A stretch of DNA of 64,000 nt from Bretschneidera sinensis (GCA_023935145.1 CM043701.1:72230817-72294816); one strand, 5' to 3'; positions 22,411 to 33,349 are shown, counted from the stretch's first letter. Made by a program: numbers and translations. Notes: generated by a model from the sequence alone, not told the origin.

Positions 22411-25067
22411 TACTAGTGGGAGAATACTTGCAGAACTTAATCCAGAGATTGAGCGCACTTTTCACGCTTTGAGAAGAGCAGCACCAGTAACAGTTAATAC
22501 AATGGCAGAAGGAAACAATGCAGAGGTGCAACGTGCACTGTGGGATTATGCCATGCCATGCATCATACTAGTGGGAGAATACTTGCAGAACTTAATGCCA
22601 TGCCAAAGATGGATGGTGTTGAATCTAGCATTCGGCGACCACCTATACAAGCGAACAATTTTGAAATTAAGCCTGCCATCATTCAGATGATTCAACATTC
22701 AGTACAATTTGGGAGCCTATCGCAAGAAGATCCAAATGTTCACTTGACGAATTTCCTTGAAATTTGTGACACATTCAAGCATAATGGAGTATCGGAGGAT
22801 GCAATTCGCTTAAGGCTTTTCCCATTTTCATTGAGGGATAAAACAAAAAGCTGGTTGACTTCTTTGCTAGCCGGATCCATAACAACATGGGCAGAATTGG
22901 CACAAAAGTTTTTGGGGAAATATTTCCCTCCTGCAAAAACTTCAAAGTTACGTAATGAAATTACTATGTTCTTGCAAGTCGATTGGGAATCACTCTATGA
23001 GGCATGGGAATGTTTTAAAGACCTTTTGAGAAGAGGTCCTCATCATGAGTTACCCATTTGGATGCAGGTATAAACTTTTTATAACGGTTTAACCAGTACA
23101 ACCGAAAATATGATTGATGCAGCTGCAGGTGGCACTATCATTAGAAAAACTCTAGAAGAGGCTCTTGAATTGCTAGAAGAGATGGCCACAAATTCTTATC
23201 AATGGCCAGTTGAGAGGTTACCTGTTAACAGAACCTTAGGATTGCACAATATAGATGCTATTACAGCTTTAACAGCACAAATGGAGGCTCTCACCAAGAA
23301 GATAGATGGACTTCATCCTACTACACATGTTATATGTGAATTATGTGGTGGTAGTGGCCACCATAACAGTAACTGTCAAGCAGGTAATCAGTTTGCATAT
23401 AATTCATCTGTTGAACAAGCTAATTTTATTTCAAATTTTCACAGGCAAAACAATCCATACAGCAACACATATAATCCGGGATGGAAGACTCACCCGAACT
23501 TGTCTTGGAATCAAAACAATGCAAAACAACCTCCTCCTGAATACCCACCTCAAGAAAAAAAGTCCAACTTAGAGGACATGATGGTCAAATTCTTAAATGC
23601 AGCTGAAATTAGGTTCTAAAATCAAGAAGCATCCATAAAAAATCTGGAAGTTCAGGTGGGCCAGCTAGCAACTATTATTTCTGGAAGTGCACAAGGCTCT
23701 CTTCCGAGCAACACAGAAAAAAATCCTAAGGAGGATGTCAAGGCCATAACACTAAGGAGTGGCACACAATTGGATGAGCCAAAATCTAAAGAGATCACTA
23801 ATCAAGAAGGCGAGAAAGAAGAGACCATGCAAGAGGAGAAACATGTTTCAGTAGAGAAGTCTGCTGGTAAAGGTTTGATCGATTCTAACTCTGAAACTAA
23901 ATATATGCCACCTCTTCCCTATCCTCAGAAATTTATGAAAGAAAAACTAGATAAGCAATTTTCGAATTTTTTAGAGATTTTCAAGAAATTGTATATTAAC
24001 ATTCCATTTGCAGAGGCTTTTTCACAGATGCCTAGTTACACTAAATTTTTGAAGGAAATTTTTTTCTAATAAATGGAAGTTTGAGGAACATGGAACGGTG
24101 ATGTTAACTGAAGAGTGCAGCGCCATACTGCAAAACAAGCTACCTCCAAAATTGAAAGATCCAGAGAGTTTTACTATACCCTGCACTTTAGGAAGTTCAT
24201 TCTTTGATAAAGATTTATGTGACCTTGGTGCAAGTATTAATCTTATGCCTCTTTCAATTTTTAGGAAACTTGGATTAGGAGAAGTCAAAACAACAACAGT
24301 GTCATTGCAATTAGCTGATCGATCTATTAAGAGACCACGGGAAATTATAGAAGATGTACTGGTAAAGGTTGATAAATTTATATTCCATGTAGACTTCATT
24401 GTTCTCGATATGGAAGAGGATCGTGAGATACCTCTTATACTTGGACGTCCATTCCTTGCTACAGGGAGAGCTTTAATTGATGTACAACAAGGGAAATTGA
24501 CTTTAAGAGTCAATGATGAGTAAGTAGTTTTTGATATGTATAAAATTATGAAATACCCTTCTGGCTTTTCTACTTCTTCTTGTTTTCAAGTGGATATTGT
24601 TGATAACCTCATTGAGGAGTTTCAGGAGAAAACATTAAATGAAAATACTTCGGAGAGATGCATCATGGAATCAGGAACTAATACCACTGAAAAACTCGTC
24701 ATCGAAGAAGAAGCAAGGAACTTGAAGTCTGAAATGGGAAAAGAAGAGCCAGAGGAACAAATAATAATAACTGAATTGAAAACTTTACCTGCTCATTTGA
24801 AATATGCTTATTTAGAGAAAAATATTTTCGTTGTTATAATATCTTCTTCGTTGACAGGTAAAATGGCATAACGGTTGCTGGAAGTCCTAAGAAGGTACAT
24901 ATTTCTAGGAATGCTGAAATCTCGGTGGATTGAACCATACACCGTGATAAGTGTATCACCTTTTGGTGCCATTGAATTACGACACGAGAAAATCAAGGAG
25001 ATGTTCAAGGTCAATGGGCACAGATTGAAGCACTACATCATGGGGACGTTTGACCCTCAATCGTCCT
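22411..25067 (+). pseudogene. P3: gag-protease fused directly to an LTR, pol-deleted
   Basis: Begins tactagtggg, the gag leader of P2 minus its first 132 bases (primer site and gag ATG lost). As a result an ORF starting inside the LTR at 22322 runs in frame into gag (HHTSGRILAELN). A 47-bp insertion at 22558-22604 then shifts the frame. Gag core, knuckle CELCGGSGHHNSNC near 23335, protease CDLGASINL near 24223 and the same integrase C-terminal stub as P2 (LKSRW, FGAIELRHEK, FKVNGHRLKHY) follow. Breaks: TAA at 23071, TAA at 23617, a T-run frameshift near 24060, TAA at 24521 and TAA at 24869. Similarity to P2 ends at 25067 (gaccctcaatcgtcc), so ORF3, 3' UTR and right LTR are lost. Confidence 0.85.
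22558..22604 (+). repeat. 47-bp templated insertion in P3 gag
   Basis: Bases 22560-22596 are an exact copy of 22405-22441, which spans the LTR/gag fusion point. The copy is bounded by gccatgcc on both sides, a string present once in P1 and P2. It was therefore made after the fusion and inserted about 155 bases downstream. Confidence 0.85.
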
Positions 25068-25182
25068 AGATTAGAATTGTTGGTTTTTTCTTTGTACTTC
25101 AAGGCCGTTAGGGTCTTCTTTTGCTTGTACTTCGAGGTCGTTAGGGTTTTTGCTGTAATCCTTTTGATAAATTAATAAAATG
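25068..25182 (+). other. Fragment with poly(A)-signal-like end
   Basis: Contains a diverged tandem duplication (gtacttcaaggccgttaggg at 25094 and gtacttcgaggtcgttaggg at 25127) and ends in aattaataaaatg. It resembles a transcript 3' end. It may be the 3' region of a Tat-type element, in line with the minisatellite downstream, but I cannot prove this. Confidence 0.35.
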
Positions 25183-25277
25183 CCCTTCTTTCAAACTTTG
25201 TTTTCCATATACCATTTTCCTGCTTTTACACTTTGTCATTTCTTCCTTCAAACAAGACAAGACTTCGGGCTTGGGAG
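25183..25277 (+). repeat. 95-bp direct repeat, left copy
   Basis: Nearly identical to 26555-26648, with two visible substitutions. The two copies bracket the solo LTR exactly. Confidence 0.85.
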
Positions 25278-26554
25278 TTTTAAATTACTCGCAAGTGCAC
25301 GAATTGTTTGCAATATAGTGTTGTGCAAGTGCGAGGTCGAATCCACAGGGAATTGTGTTGTGAAAATATAAATTTATCTAAACTAATCTTATCTTAACCT
25401 AGTTCCGAGTTTTGTATTATATGTTGCAAAATAAAAACTAAACTAAATTGATTTTAAAAAGTAATAATAAAAACACTAAGGTTTCTGAATCCACCCTGCC
25501 AAAGTTAAGCATATATCTCAATGTTCTAAAGATAGCCTATCAAAAAATTCCATGAATTCAACTTAAGACAAAAAACAACAAATATCCCAATTAAACCAAA
25601 AGCATCCAATGTATCCGCTTTTAACAAATCACAAAGGAAATCCAATTTAATCAAAAACAATTTGATGTATCCATCAGATGAAACACAAGGAATATCCAAC
25701 AGAACAATTTAAACACAATCAATCATAAGATTTTACTCAAATAATTGACAGAACATTTATACTAAAAAAATGTCAGATTTGTACAAGCAAATCTGAACTA
25801 CTATGCCAAACAACAGTGAGGCTTCATCTTCAACCTTAGCTGAAGATTCTAGCCACTCATAACTATGAAACTACAATTCATAATAAAAGTGCTAAACATT
25901 AAACTAAAACAACTGAATAAAGAGAAATAAATAACTTTACATGGGAGAAATTCCACTCGCTGATGGGCGGCGCTTTCCCTCATGGTAGCAAAGCCTTCGG
26001 GATCCACCAGAATGCTAGCAAACGTCCACTGGTTAATACCAAAGTGGCCCAGGAATTGTACACTGAATGATGGAGTCAGATGGTGTTTATATAGGGGGAG
26101 TCCCATAGCATTATGGGTTGCAGATTTGATGTGGGATGTGGGATATAGAAATATGTTTCCAACCAATGTGGGATGTGGGATTTAAGCCTTCACATGCCCT
26201 TCAAAACTTCTGCTTACGCTGAAATCCCACACAGCCCGCACAGCCTGACCTTTGTCTACTAAAACTGCCATAACTTTCTCTAGAAAAATCCTTTTTATGA
26301 GCCGTAAAATTCTCCAGAAAATAGACTTTCGGATCTTTCTAAACATATATGGCTAATCTCCTGGTTCTTCTTGCATCAATACAGTGTAATTTTCAAAGAT
26401 GATTGATTTGTATGGGCAATTCTGGAAATTTAGTGAAACTCCTTTCTTGGTGCTTGTAAACCTGAAAAACAATGAAAACAACTCAAAGTAACAAATTCCT
26501 AAGCTAACAAATGTAAATTAAGTGGCCAAAATATGCAATATTTTTCACTCATCA
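25278..26554 (-). repeat. Solo LTR of another gypsy-like family, minus strand
   Basis: On the minus strand it starts tgatgagtgaaaaatattgc and ends near acttgcgagtaattt. It has a TATA box (ctatataaac, about 26085-26096) and the phrase ccctgtggattcgac near its end, a pattern common in U5 of plant gypsy LTRs. Pairs of catcccacat words precede the TATA box (about 26110-26190). No internal region is attached, so it looks like the product of LTR-LTR recombination. Its left end lacks a clear canonical CA. Confidence 0.6.
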
Positions 26555-26648
26555 CCCTTCCTTCAAACTTTGTTTTCCATATACCATTTTCCTGCTTTTA
26601 CACTTTGTCATTTCTTCCTTCAAACAAGACGAGACTTCGGGCTTGGGA
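26555..26648 (+). repeat. 95-bp direct repeat, right copy
   Basis: Runs from cccttccttcaaac to gggcttggga, where the minisatellite begins. It is far too long to be a 5-bp LTR target-site duplication. Confidence 0.85.
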
Positions 26649-27582
26649 AGCCTAGGCCGAGCGTATGCAAAGTAATTCATATGCTTGGACTTGGAGAAAT
26701 CTGGTCGAGCGTATGCAAAGTAGTTCATAGGCTCAGACTTGGAGAAATCTAGCAGAGCGTATGTGAAGCAGTTTATACTCTCAGACTTGGAGAAATTTGA
26801 CCGAGTGTATGACAAGCAGCTCATGCGCTCGAACTTGGAGAAATTTGGCCGAGCGTATGCAAAACAACTCATACACTCGACATTGGAGAAATTTGACTGA
26901 GCATATGACAAGCAGCTCATACACTCAGACTTGGAGAAATTTGGCCGAGCGTATGCAAAACAGCTCATACGCTCGGACTTGGAAAAATTTGGCCGAGTGT
27001 ATGACAAGCAGCTTATACGCTCGAACTTGAAGGAATTTAGCCGAGTATATGCAAAGCAGCTCATACGCTCGAACTTGGAAAAAATCAGGCCGATTGTCTG
27101 CAAAATAGTTCATACGCTTGGACTTGGAGAAATCGGGCCGAGTGTATGCGAAACAGTTCATATGCTCGGACTTGGAGAAATCAGGCCGAGCGTATGCGAA
27201 GTAGTTCATACATTCGAACTTGGAGAAATTTGACAGAGCGTATGACAAGCAGCTCATACTCTCGGACTTAGAGAAATTTGGCCGAGCGTATGCAAAACAG
27301 CCAATACACTAGGACTTGGAGAAATTTGACCGAGCATATGACAAGCAGCTCATACGCTCGGACTTGGAGAAATTTGGTCGAGAGTATGCAAAGTGCTCAT
27401 ACACTCGGACTTGTAGAAATTTGGTCGAGCGTATGACAAGCAACTCATACACTCGGACTTGAAAGAATTTGGCTGAGTGTATGCAAAGCAGCTCATATGC
27501 TCAGACTTGGAGAAATTTGATCGAGTATAAGACAAGCAGCTCATACACTTGGACTTTGAAAAATTTGATCGAGTATATGCTC
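26642..27582 (+). repeat. 48-bp minisatellite, 19 full units plus a partial
   Basis: The unit begins cttggagaaatttggccgag and continues with cgtatgcaaaacagctcata and cgctcgga. Units differ at many positions. In units 4-9 and 13-19 two types mostly alternate, one with atgcaaa(a/g)cagctc and one with atgacaagcagctc, giving a 96-bp higher-order period. The unit length is a multiple of three, so long frames stay open on both strands by chance of periodicity. Arrays like this are known from 3' UTRs of plant Tat/Ogre-type elements, which is a possible origin. The right end runs directly into S1 gag. Confidence 0.9.
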
Positions 27583-29695
27583 AGGTTTGGCTGTACTCAT
27601 TAAGGCCTAGATCCATAGGTAATTGGGATAAGATGACATGAGTTTTCTTCCAAATGCACTTACCAACTAATAAGACCAATAACCTCAAGAAACAAATCTC
27701 AAACTTTGCACAAAAGGAGAGCGAAACCTTATATCAAGTTTGGGAATGTTTCAAAGACCTGTTGAATGCTTGTCAACACCATGGGTATGAGAGTTGGCGG
27801 GTAGTTAGCTATTTTTATGATGGACTCCTAAGTAGGGAAAGGAAATTCATAGAAATGATGTGCAATGGGGATCTTCTTCAAAAAGATCCTGACCAAGCCA
27901 TAGATTTCCTAGATGACCTATCGAAAAAAGCCCACACTTGGACAGGACTAAATGCCATGGAAAGCACTATGAGAAATTAACCCACTGGGATTTATCAACT
28001 TAAGGAAGAGGAGAGCCTTAAAACCCGTTTAGAGGTCCTAACTAAGGAAATTGAAGCCTTAAAAACCAAGGATGCTAGAGCCCCCGAACTGGTTGCTAGG
28101 GTAGAGTCCCACATGCCTTGTTTCATGCGTAATGGGGTAGATCATTTACCTAAGGATTGTCCAGCTTATTTTGAGATGAAGGGAGAGTGTAATGCTTTAG
28201 GTATACCCTTTAAGAAACTAGACTTACCCTACTCTAACACCTACAATCCCAGTTGGAAGAATCACCTTAATTTTAGTTGGAGATCCGATATATAACCTCA
28301 TCCCCACTCTAGTACCCAATGGCAACCGGAAGCAACCTCATCTAATGCACCTCAACAATCTTTACCTTTGCAAGATATTTTTAAGTTATTTATGCAGGTA
28401 CATGCCAAGAGTGTGGAAGAGCAAGGCAAGATAAATCAACGGTTGCTAAATGAGCAATAAGCGATCAAAGAGGAACAAAATGTGATAAAGTGTCAACTTA
28501 CCAAGTTGACTAGTTTCTTGACGGTTCAAGAACAAGGTCATTTTCCTTCACAGCCATAACCTAATCTAAGGGGACAACATATGGTACAAACCTCCGAACC
28601 TGAAAATCAAGATGTTAGAGAGGTTAATACCCTAATCACCCGTAGCGGTAAGAAAATTGATGGACCCACTCTACCATCACACTTGATTCCTAATACCGTG
28701 AGCAACAAGGATGAAGGCCCCAAGGAACAAGAGGCTCATGATGATTATTCTCCACTGGTGCCTTTCCTTCAAGCTCTCCTTAAACCTAAGGAGATAAATT
28801 CAACATTAAAAGGTGAGATTCTTGAACAACTTTAGCATGCTAAAATTAACCTCCCTCTTCGTCATGTCATAAAACAGGTTCCCAACTATGCTAAAGTCAT
28901 CAAGGATCTATGCACACTCAAGAGGAAGCACAATGTGAAGAATATGGCATTCTTAATGGAGTAAGTAAGTACAGTAGTTGACAGCAAGACACCGCCCAAA
29001 TATAAAGATCCAGGCTGTCCAACGATGGCTTGCCAAATTGGAAACAAATCTTGTTGCCGAGCATTGCTAGATTTGGGTGCTAGTGTGAACCTCATGCCAT
29101 ACTCCATGTACTTGCAGCTCAGTCTAGGTGAGATCAAACCAACCTCCATGGTACTTCAATAAGAAAACCAAGAGGTATTGTGGAAGATATTTTGTTGCAA
29201 ATTAATCATTTCTACTATCCTGTTGACTTTTTGGTTTTAGATATGGTTTCTACTGTGAACACAAAGTCAAAAATTCCTTTGATACTTGGAAGACCATTCC
29301 CTGCCACCGCCGATGCCCTCATTAATTGTTGGAATGGCCTAATGAAATTATCATTTAGAAATATGACTCTAGAGGTAAATGTTTTTTGAGTCTCAAGGCA
29401 GCCACATGAAGAGGATGAGTACATTAAAGATAATTATGACTCTTTGAAATTCATTCCTAATAATTTTGAGTTCAATGATTCTTCAATTTATCCCCATGCC
29501 GTTAATTTTTTTGATTTTTTTGATAAGTTACAGAGAGTTATTAAGAAATCCTGGCAATCATTCTTTGAGGAGTCGCTTGAGAGAAGTCACATGGATGCGG
29601 GACTCAAATACCCTACTGTTGATAGTAAATGGGCAACACTAAGAACACTTGAGCTGCATATGGTGGACTTTAAGTATTCCTTGCCAAAAGACTAG
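27583..29695 (+). pseudogene. S1 gag-protease, heavily broken
   Basis: Homology starts in mid-gag right after the minisatellite (QVWLYSL, SIGNWDKM, then LYQVWECFKDLL near 27730). The knuckle near 28110 reads CFMRNGVDHLPKDC, so the second Cys of CX2CX4HX4C has become Arg. A TLITRSGKKIDGP linker follows near 28630, then KHNVKN and the protease LLDLGASVNLMPYS near 29070 and ILGRPFPATADALIN near 29290. Several stops interrupt it (27978, 28293, 28458, 28557, 28833, 28962, 29160, 29387). It is more diverged from P and X gag than those are from each other. Confidence 0.75.
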
Positions 29696-29765
29696 CACTG
29701 AGACCACCGAGTATTGAGCCTCATCTTCAGCACCACAATAAGGCATGCAGTGAGAATGGTGCAGC

Positions 29766-29811
29766 GTCTGGCTGAAGACGTAAAACTTAGCGCTCATGGG
29801 AGGCACCCCAC
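29766..29811 (+). other. Conserved 3' UTR block, S1 copy
   Basis: Begins gtctggctgaagacgtaaaa and ends tgggaggc then acccca. The first 29 bases are identical to P1, and the similarity to X1 extends beyond the block (agcatatc). Confidence 0.75.
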
Positions 29812-30025
29812 AGCATATCTTTTTATTTTTATTGTTTTTCATATTTCTTTTTCTTGTTTATTATTAATATTTTGTTGTTTTCCAGTATTACCTTCGTATT
29901 TTTTTTTAGGGACAAATATGCACAACAGTTCAAATGGTGGTGCACAATTTTCAGCTTCTGTGCACTTTTGGTTACAAAGGGAGTTTCCTTCACTTTTTCT
30001 TTCACATTGAGGTCAATGCAATTTT

Positions 30026-30045
30026 TAAGTTGGGGGTAGAGGAAA
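30026..30045 (+). other. S1 internal polypurine-like tract
   Basis: The sequence taagttgggggtagaggaaa lies 650 bases before the terminal tract. Confidence 0.55.
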
Positions 30046-30338
30046 CGTATTTATTTTTTTCATTGAACTGCTTGGTGTCGCTTTCCCTTTTTGTTTATTC
30101 TTAGCATGCTTTGTGTTAGCCTTGGAGTTAATTCACATGTCAATGATATGAACTTAATTGAGATAGAATATAGTGTTTAGAAGAAGTTATATCTTGCTTC
30201 AGTTTGAGAATAATTTAAGTGTCAATCTTCATTTTGTTTGTGACTCTAGACTGTGGTAAGATTGTATGATTAGTCTAAAAACATTTAGAGAAGTTTTATA
30301 TGTGATTGTTTTGTGAATATTTTTGCGGTCTCAACAAG

Positions 30339-30380
30339 CTCTAGAACTTATTTAATAATCACTTGAGGCGAAATCCTAGA
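30339..30380 (+). other. Conserved 3' UTR string shared by S1 and P2
   Basis: The strings gctctagaactta and acttgaggcgaaatcctaga align with 19881-19925 of P2. Both are followed by gagcctttc about 50 bases later. Both lie between the internal and terminal polypurine tracts. Confidence 0.6.
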
Positions 30381-30673
30381 ATGCACACTACTTAGGATAT
30401 AATGTAGGCCATTTTTTGACCGTTTGAGCCTTTCAAACTTACCCTTGCTATATCTATCGCTAGTCACCTGTTTGAGCCTTTTTCTTGAAAAAGAATTTGA
30501 ACCTTGTTTCTTTCAATAACCCATTTAGTTACCTTTATGAGCCTAAAATTATTTTATCCTTACCTTCTTTTAATAGAACTTAGTATACACAATTGTTGAG
30601 AAGCACTCAAGAGGAGTAAGGATGGAAATATGCAAAAATATATTACTACCATAACCCAAGTACATTAAATGAG

Positions 30674-30686
30674 ATAACTTGGGGGT
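30674..30686 (+). other. S1 3' polypurine tract
   Basis: The sequence taacttgggggtt lies directly before the LTR start tgtggaaaag. Confidence 0.7.
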
Positions 30687-32088
30687 TGTGGAAAAGAGTA
30701 TTAAAATTCATCTTAACAGTACTTATCTGTTAGTATTTTAGGGTTGATCGAGGTTTGAATTACACTTTTATACCTTAATAACTCTAAAGTGATATTCTTG
30801 GATCATTGACTTATTTCGGTGCATTTTCAATTACTTCGAGTTCAAAAGAGATGGAAAGCTATCATAGCTTAAAGTGCGATGCTTCGATGCACATTCGAGT
30901 GAGGGCATGGTTGCGGAAGGACAAAATGAAGAGAAACCAAGTCTTAAGTGTGGGCGTTGCGGTCTGAAGAAGTCTAAGCCTCGGCCTCTAGAACCAAGCC
31001 CAAAAGAGCAAGGAAGCCATCAATGTGCGCCGCGGCTTGGACCAGGCTGAGCCGCGGTGCCCAGAGTCTCCACAAGTCAGCACCAGTGTGGGTTATGCCC
31101 TGGACTAGGCTGGGCCATGACACCCAGAAGCTCACCTAACCAAATACTAGACAAAACCGCGGCGCAAGTAAGTAAGAGCCGCAGTGCGCACACAAACCCC
31201 TGTTTTCCTAATTAGGGTTTTAGTTAATTGTTTAGACCCAAAACACCCTTGGACCTTTGTATTATAAATAGATTACTTAGGGTTTGATAAAGGGGACATC
31301 CATTAAGGTGGGAAACTAAGGAGAGAGCTTGAAATTACGATGTTCAAGCATGAGCCCCATGGCTAACTAATCTCCAAGCAAGGCATAGGGATGAATCCCT
31401 AGGTGTAGTTGTTCTTATTTTCATTCTTGATTCAGTTGTAAGGATTTATTGTTAAAACATTGTTTATGAGTTATTCTTTGATTAAGCAAGAAGAATTTAG
31501 GTTCATGTGATAGCTGCACTTTATGTTCTTCTTATCTTAGATTTTCTTAATCCGGTGATTGCATACTTCTTCTCCATATAAGTCTAGTCAATCTCTTCTT
31601 ATGTCAAGTTGTTTGGATGTGATTGAATCCAATAGACTTATCTTTTAGGTCTGTCCATTACTGCGATATTTTCATTAAGATATATTGTTATTTCTTAATA
31701 AATCTATAGGATAGGTCATGTGTGCTTGAATCAAAATCAAAGAGTACTTCATAGCAATTACATTAGGGCTTACACGTGCTTTGATTGAATATACACCGAT
31801 TGCTTGTTTGGGATGTGAAACTTGCAATCGAGATAAAAACAACTGAATTGAGATTAGAATAAGGCAACGAACCTAGGGAGGATTCCTGAAACCTTGTTGT
31901 TTCGTTATTATATTCTTCATTATAATTACATAACTCCTTCACATTATTTCATTATCAAACTCAGATTTACTCGTTTGGATTTTATCGTTTCATATTAAAG
32001 TTTACATCTTCTCTTGTAGTTCGCTTTTCCACGTGGGATTGACACCTCAACTATACATAATAACTGCATGTTAGTTTGAGCGTAATCA
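30687..32088 (+). repeat. S1 3' LTR (1402 bp)
   Basis: From tgtggaaaagag to gagcgtaatca. It aligns with the S2 LTR (60884-62245) over its length, for example catcttaa.agtactta at the start and gggataggtcatg-like text further on. The next base to the right is Tat sequence, so S1 inserted into the Tat element or abuts it. Confidence 0.8.
31027..31271 (+). promoter_or_regulatory. S-word array plus TATA box in S1 LTR
   Basis: CCGCGG words (gcgccgcggcttgg, gagccgcggtgccc, aaaccgcggcgcaag, gagccgcagtgcgc) at 31027-31190 precede tataaatag at 31263-31271. Same layout as in the P and X LTRs with a third word. Confidence 0.6.
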
Positions 32089-33349
32089 GTTTGCAAAGGT
32101 TCTCAGTATTCCAGGTACAAGGTATTGGAATTCCATAAAGATCTTTAAGTTCCAACGTGCCAGCTCAGTAGATTCTTCGAATATGGTAAGGATATTTCTA
32201 GTTTTGGAGGAGTTTCCTTGTTTCTCATGGATGGGAGACCTCTTTCTTCCCAAGCACAAAGTTGTTGAGTCTAAATGCCTTGTCCTTGACCCTAAAGTTA
32301 TAATATCGAGCTACCCTTTGGTGGTAGGTAATGAGTCTAATTTGAGCTCTGTCTCTGGCTTCGTCAATTAAGTTGATTTTCATTCTAAGGGCTTTTTTTT
32401 TTTCTTTAGAGTTAAAGTGTTGAACTTATAATGATGGAGTTTCAATCTCGAAAGGGATGAGTGCCACAAACCTATAAGCCATGAAGAATGGTGTTTCACT
32501 TGTAGGAGTTTGAGTAGTCATTCAATAGGCCCAAAGGATGTTAGGTAGCTACTTGAGCCACTTCTTGTCAGTGTCTTCAAGCCTCTTCTTGATACCTTAC
32601 AAGAAGGAACTATGGGTGTCTTTGGCTTGTTCATTTACTTAGGGATAACCTACCAAGGTCGATTGATACTCGATCTCAAATTTGTAACAAAAGGACTTAA
32701 ACAAGATTCTATCGAACTGTCTCCCGTTATCAGTGACAAGGATCTTTGGTATCCCAAATTTGCACATAATTGATTTTCATATGAACTCTTACTTCTTATG
32801 GTCAATGATGTTTGTAAGTGGTTCAGCCTCTATCCACTTGGTAAAGTAGTCGATGGCTACTATCAAGTGTTTTCTTTGTTTGGGAGCTTCTAAGAATGAC
32901 TTGAGGATGTTGATTCCCCACATGGCAAAGGAAAAAGGACTTGTGATGGATGTCAAAGTATTAGATGGTTGGTGTGTGATCAGAGCGTATTCTTAAAACT
33001 TCTTGCACTTCCAGACCATGTTGGTAGCTTCTTATAGCATCTTAGGTAGTAGTATCTGTGCCGAAAGATTTTACAAGCTAGAGCTTTGCCCCTCAGGTGA
33101 TTTCAACATATACCTTTGTGAACCTCTCGGAGGTCGTAATCAGCATCTATGGGAATAAGGCATTTAAAGTAAGGGTAGTGAGACCCTTCTTATATAGTTG
33201 GCCCTCGATGATGGTAAACCGTGAGGAGCGAGAGAAGATCTTCTTTGCTTGAGGAGTTTTCTATCCTAAAGGTACTAAAAGATCGAGTCCTTCTAGATTT
33301 GTTCCTTGACGATTAGCATGATTGGTTCCTCATCTATGCTAGGCGTAGC
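32089..33349 (-). pseudogene. Tat-type gypsy integrase region, minus strand
   Basis: Read on the minus strand from 33250 leftward, frames show an RNase H/IN linker (ARFTIIEGQLYKKGL), then integrase core pieces (WGINILKSFLEAPKQRKHL, VAIDYFTKWIEAEPL, PKILVTDNGRQFD, EIEYQSTL) and a C-terminal part (ARDRAQIRLITYHQRVARYYN, FRLNNFVLGKK). This is the Tat-lineage pattern. There are many stops and no continuous ORF. The other half of the same element lies beyond the copia insertion, at 39366-41356. The left end meets the S1 LTR. Confidence 0.75.

Larger units (their letters stand above)
27583..32088 (+). mobile_element. S1: Athila-type element, 5'-truncated, pol-deleted
   Basis: Order: gag lacking its N-terminus, protease, conserved 3' UTR block, 3' UTR with internal and terminal polypurine tracts, 3' LTR. 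No RT, RNase H or integrase lies between protease and 3' UTR. The 5' LTR and gag start are replaced by the minisatellite. The LTR matches that of S2 at 60884, which defines the family. Confidence 0.75.

Noticed and set aside
13191..22414. atact on both sides of P2 as a target-site duplication
   Set aside because: The right copy (22410-22414) overlaps the LTR's last base and is ordinary gag leader sequence, so the match is coincidental.
26552..27257. Long repeat-protein ORFs on both strands over the minisatellite
   Set aside because: The 48-bp period keeps frames open on both strands. There is no start context and no conserved coding signal.
26642..27582. CRISPR-like array
   Set aside because: Units are contiguous and diverged with no unique spacers, and the context is plant nuclear.
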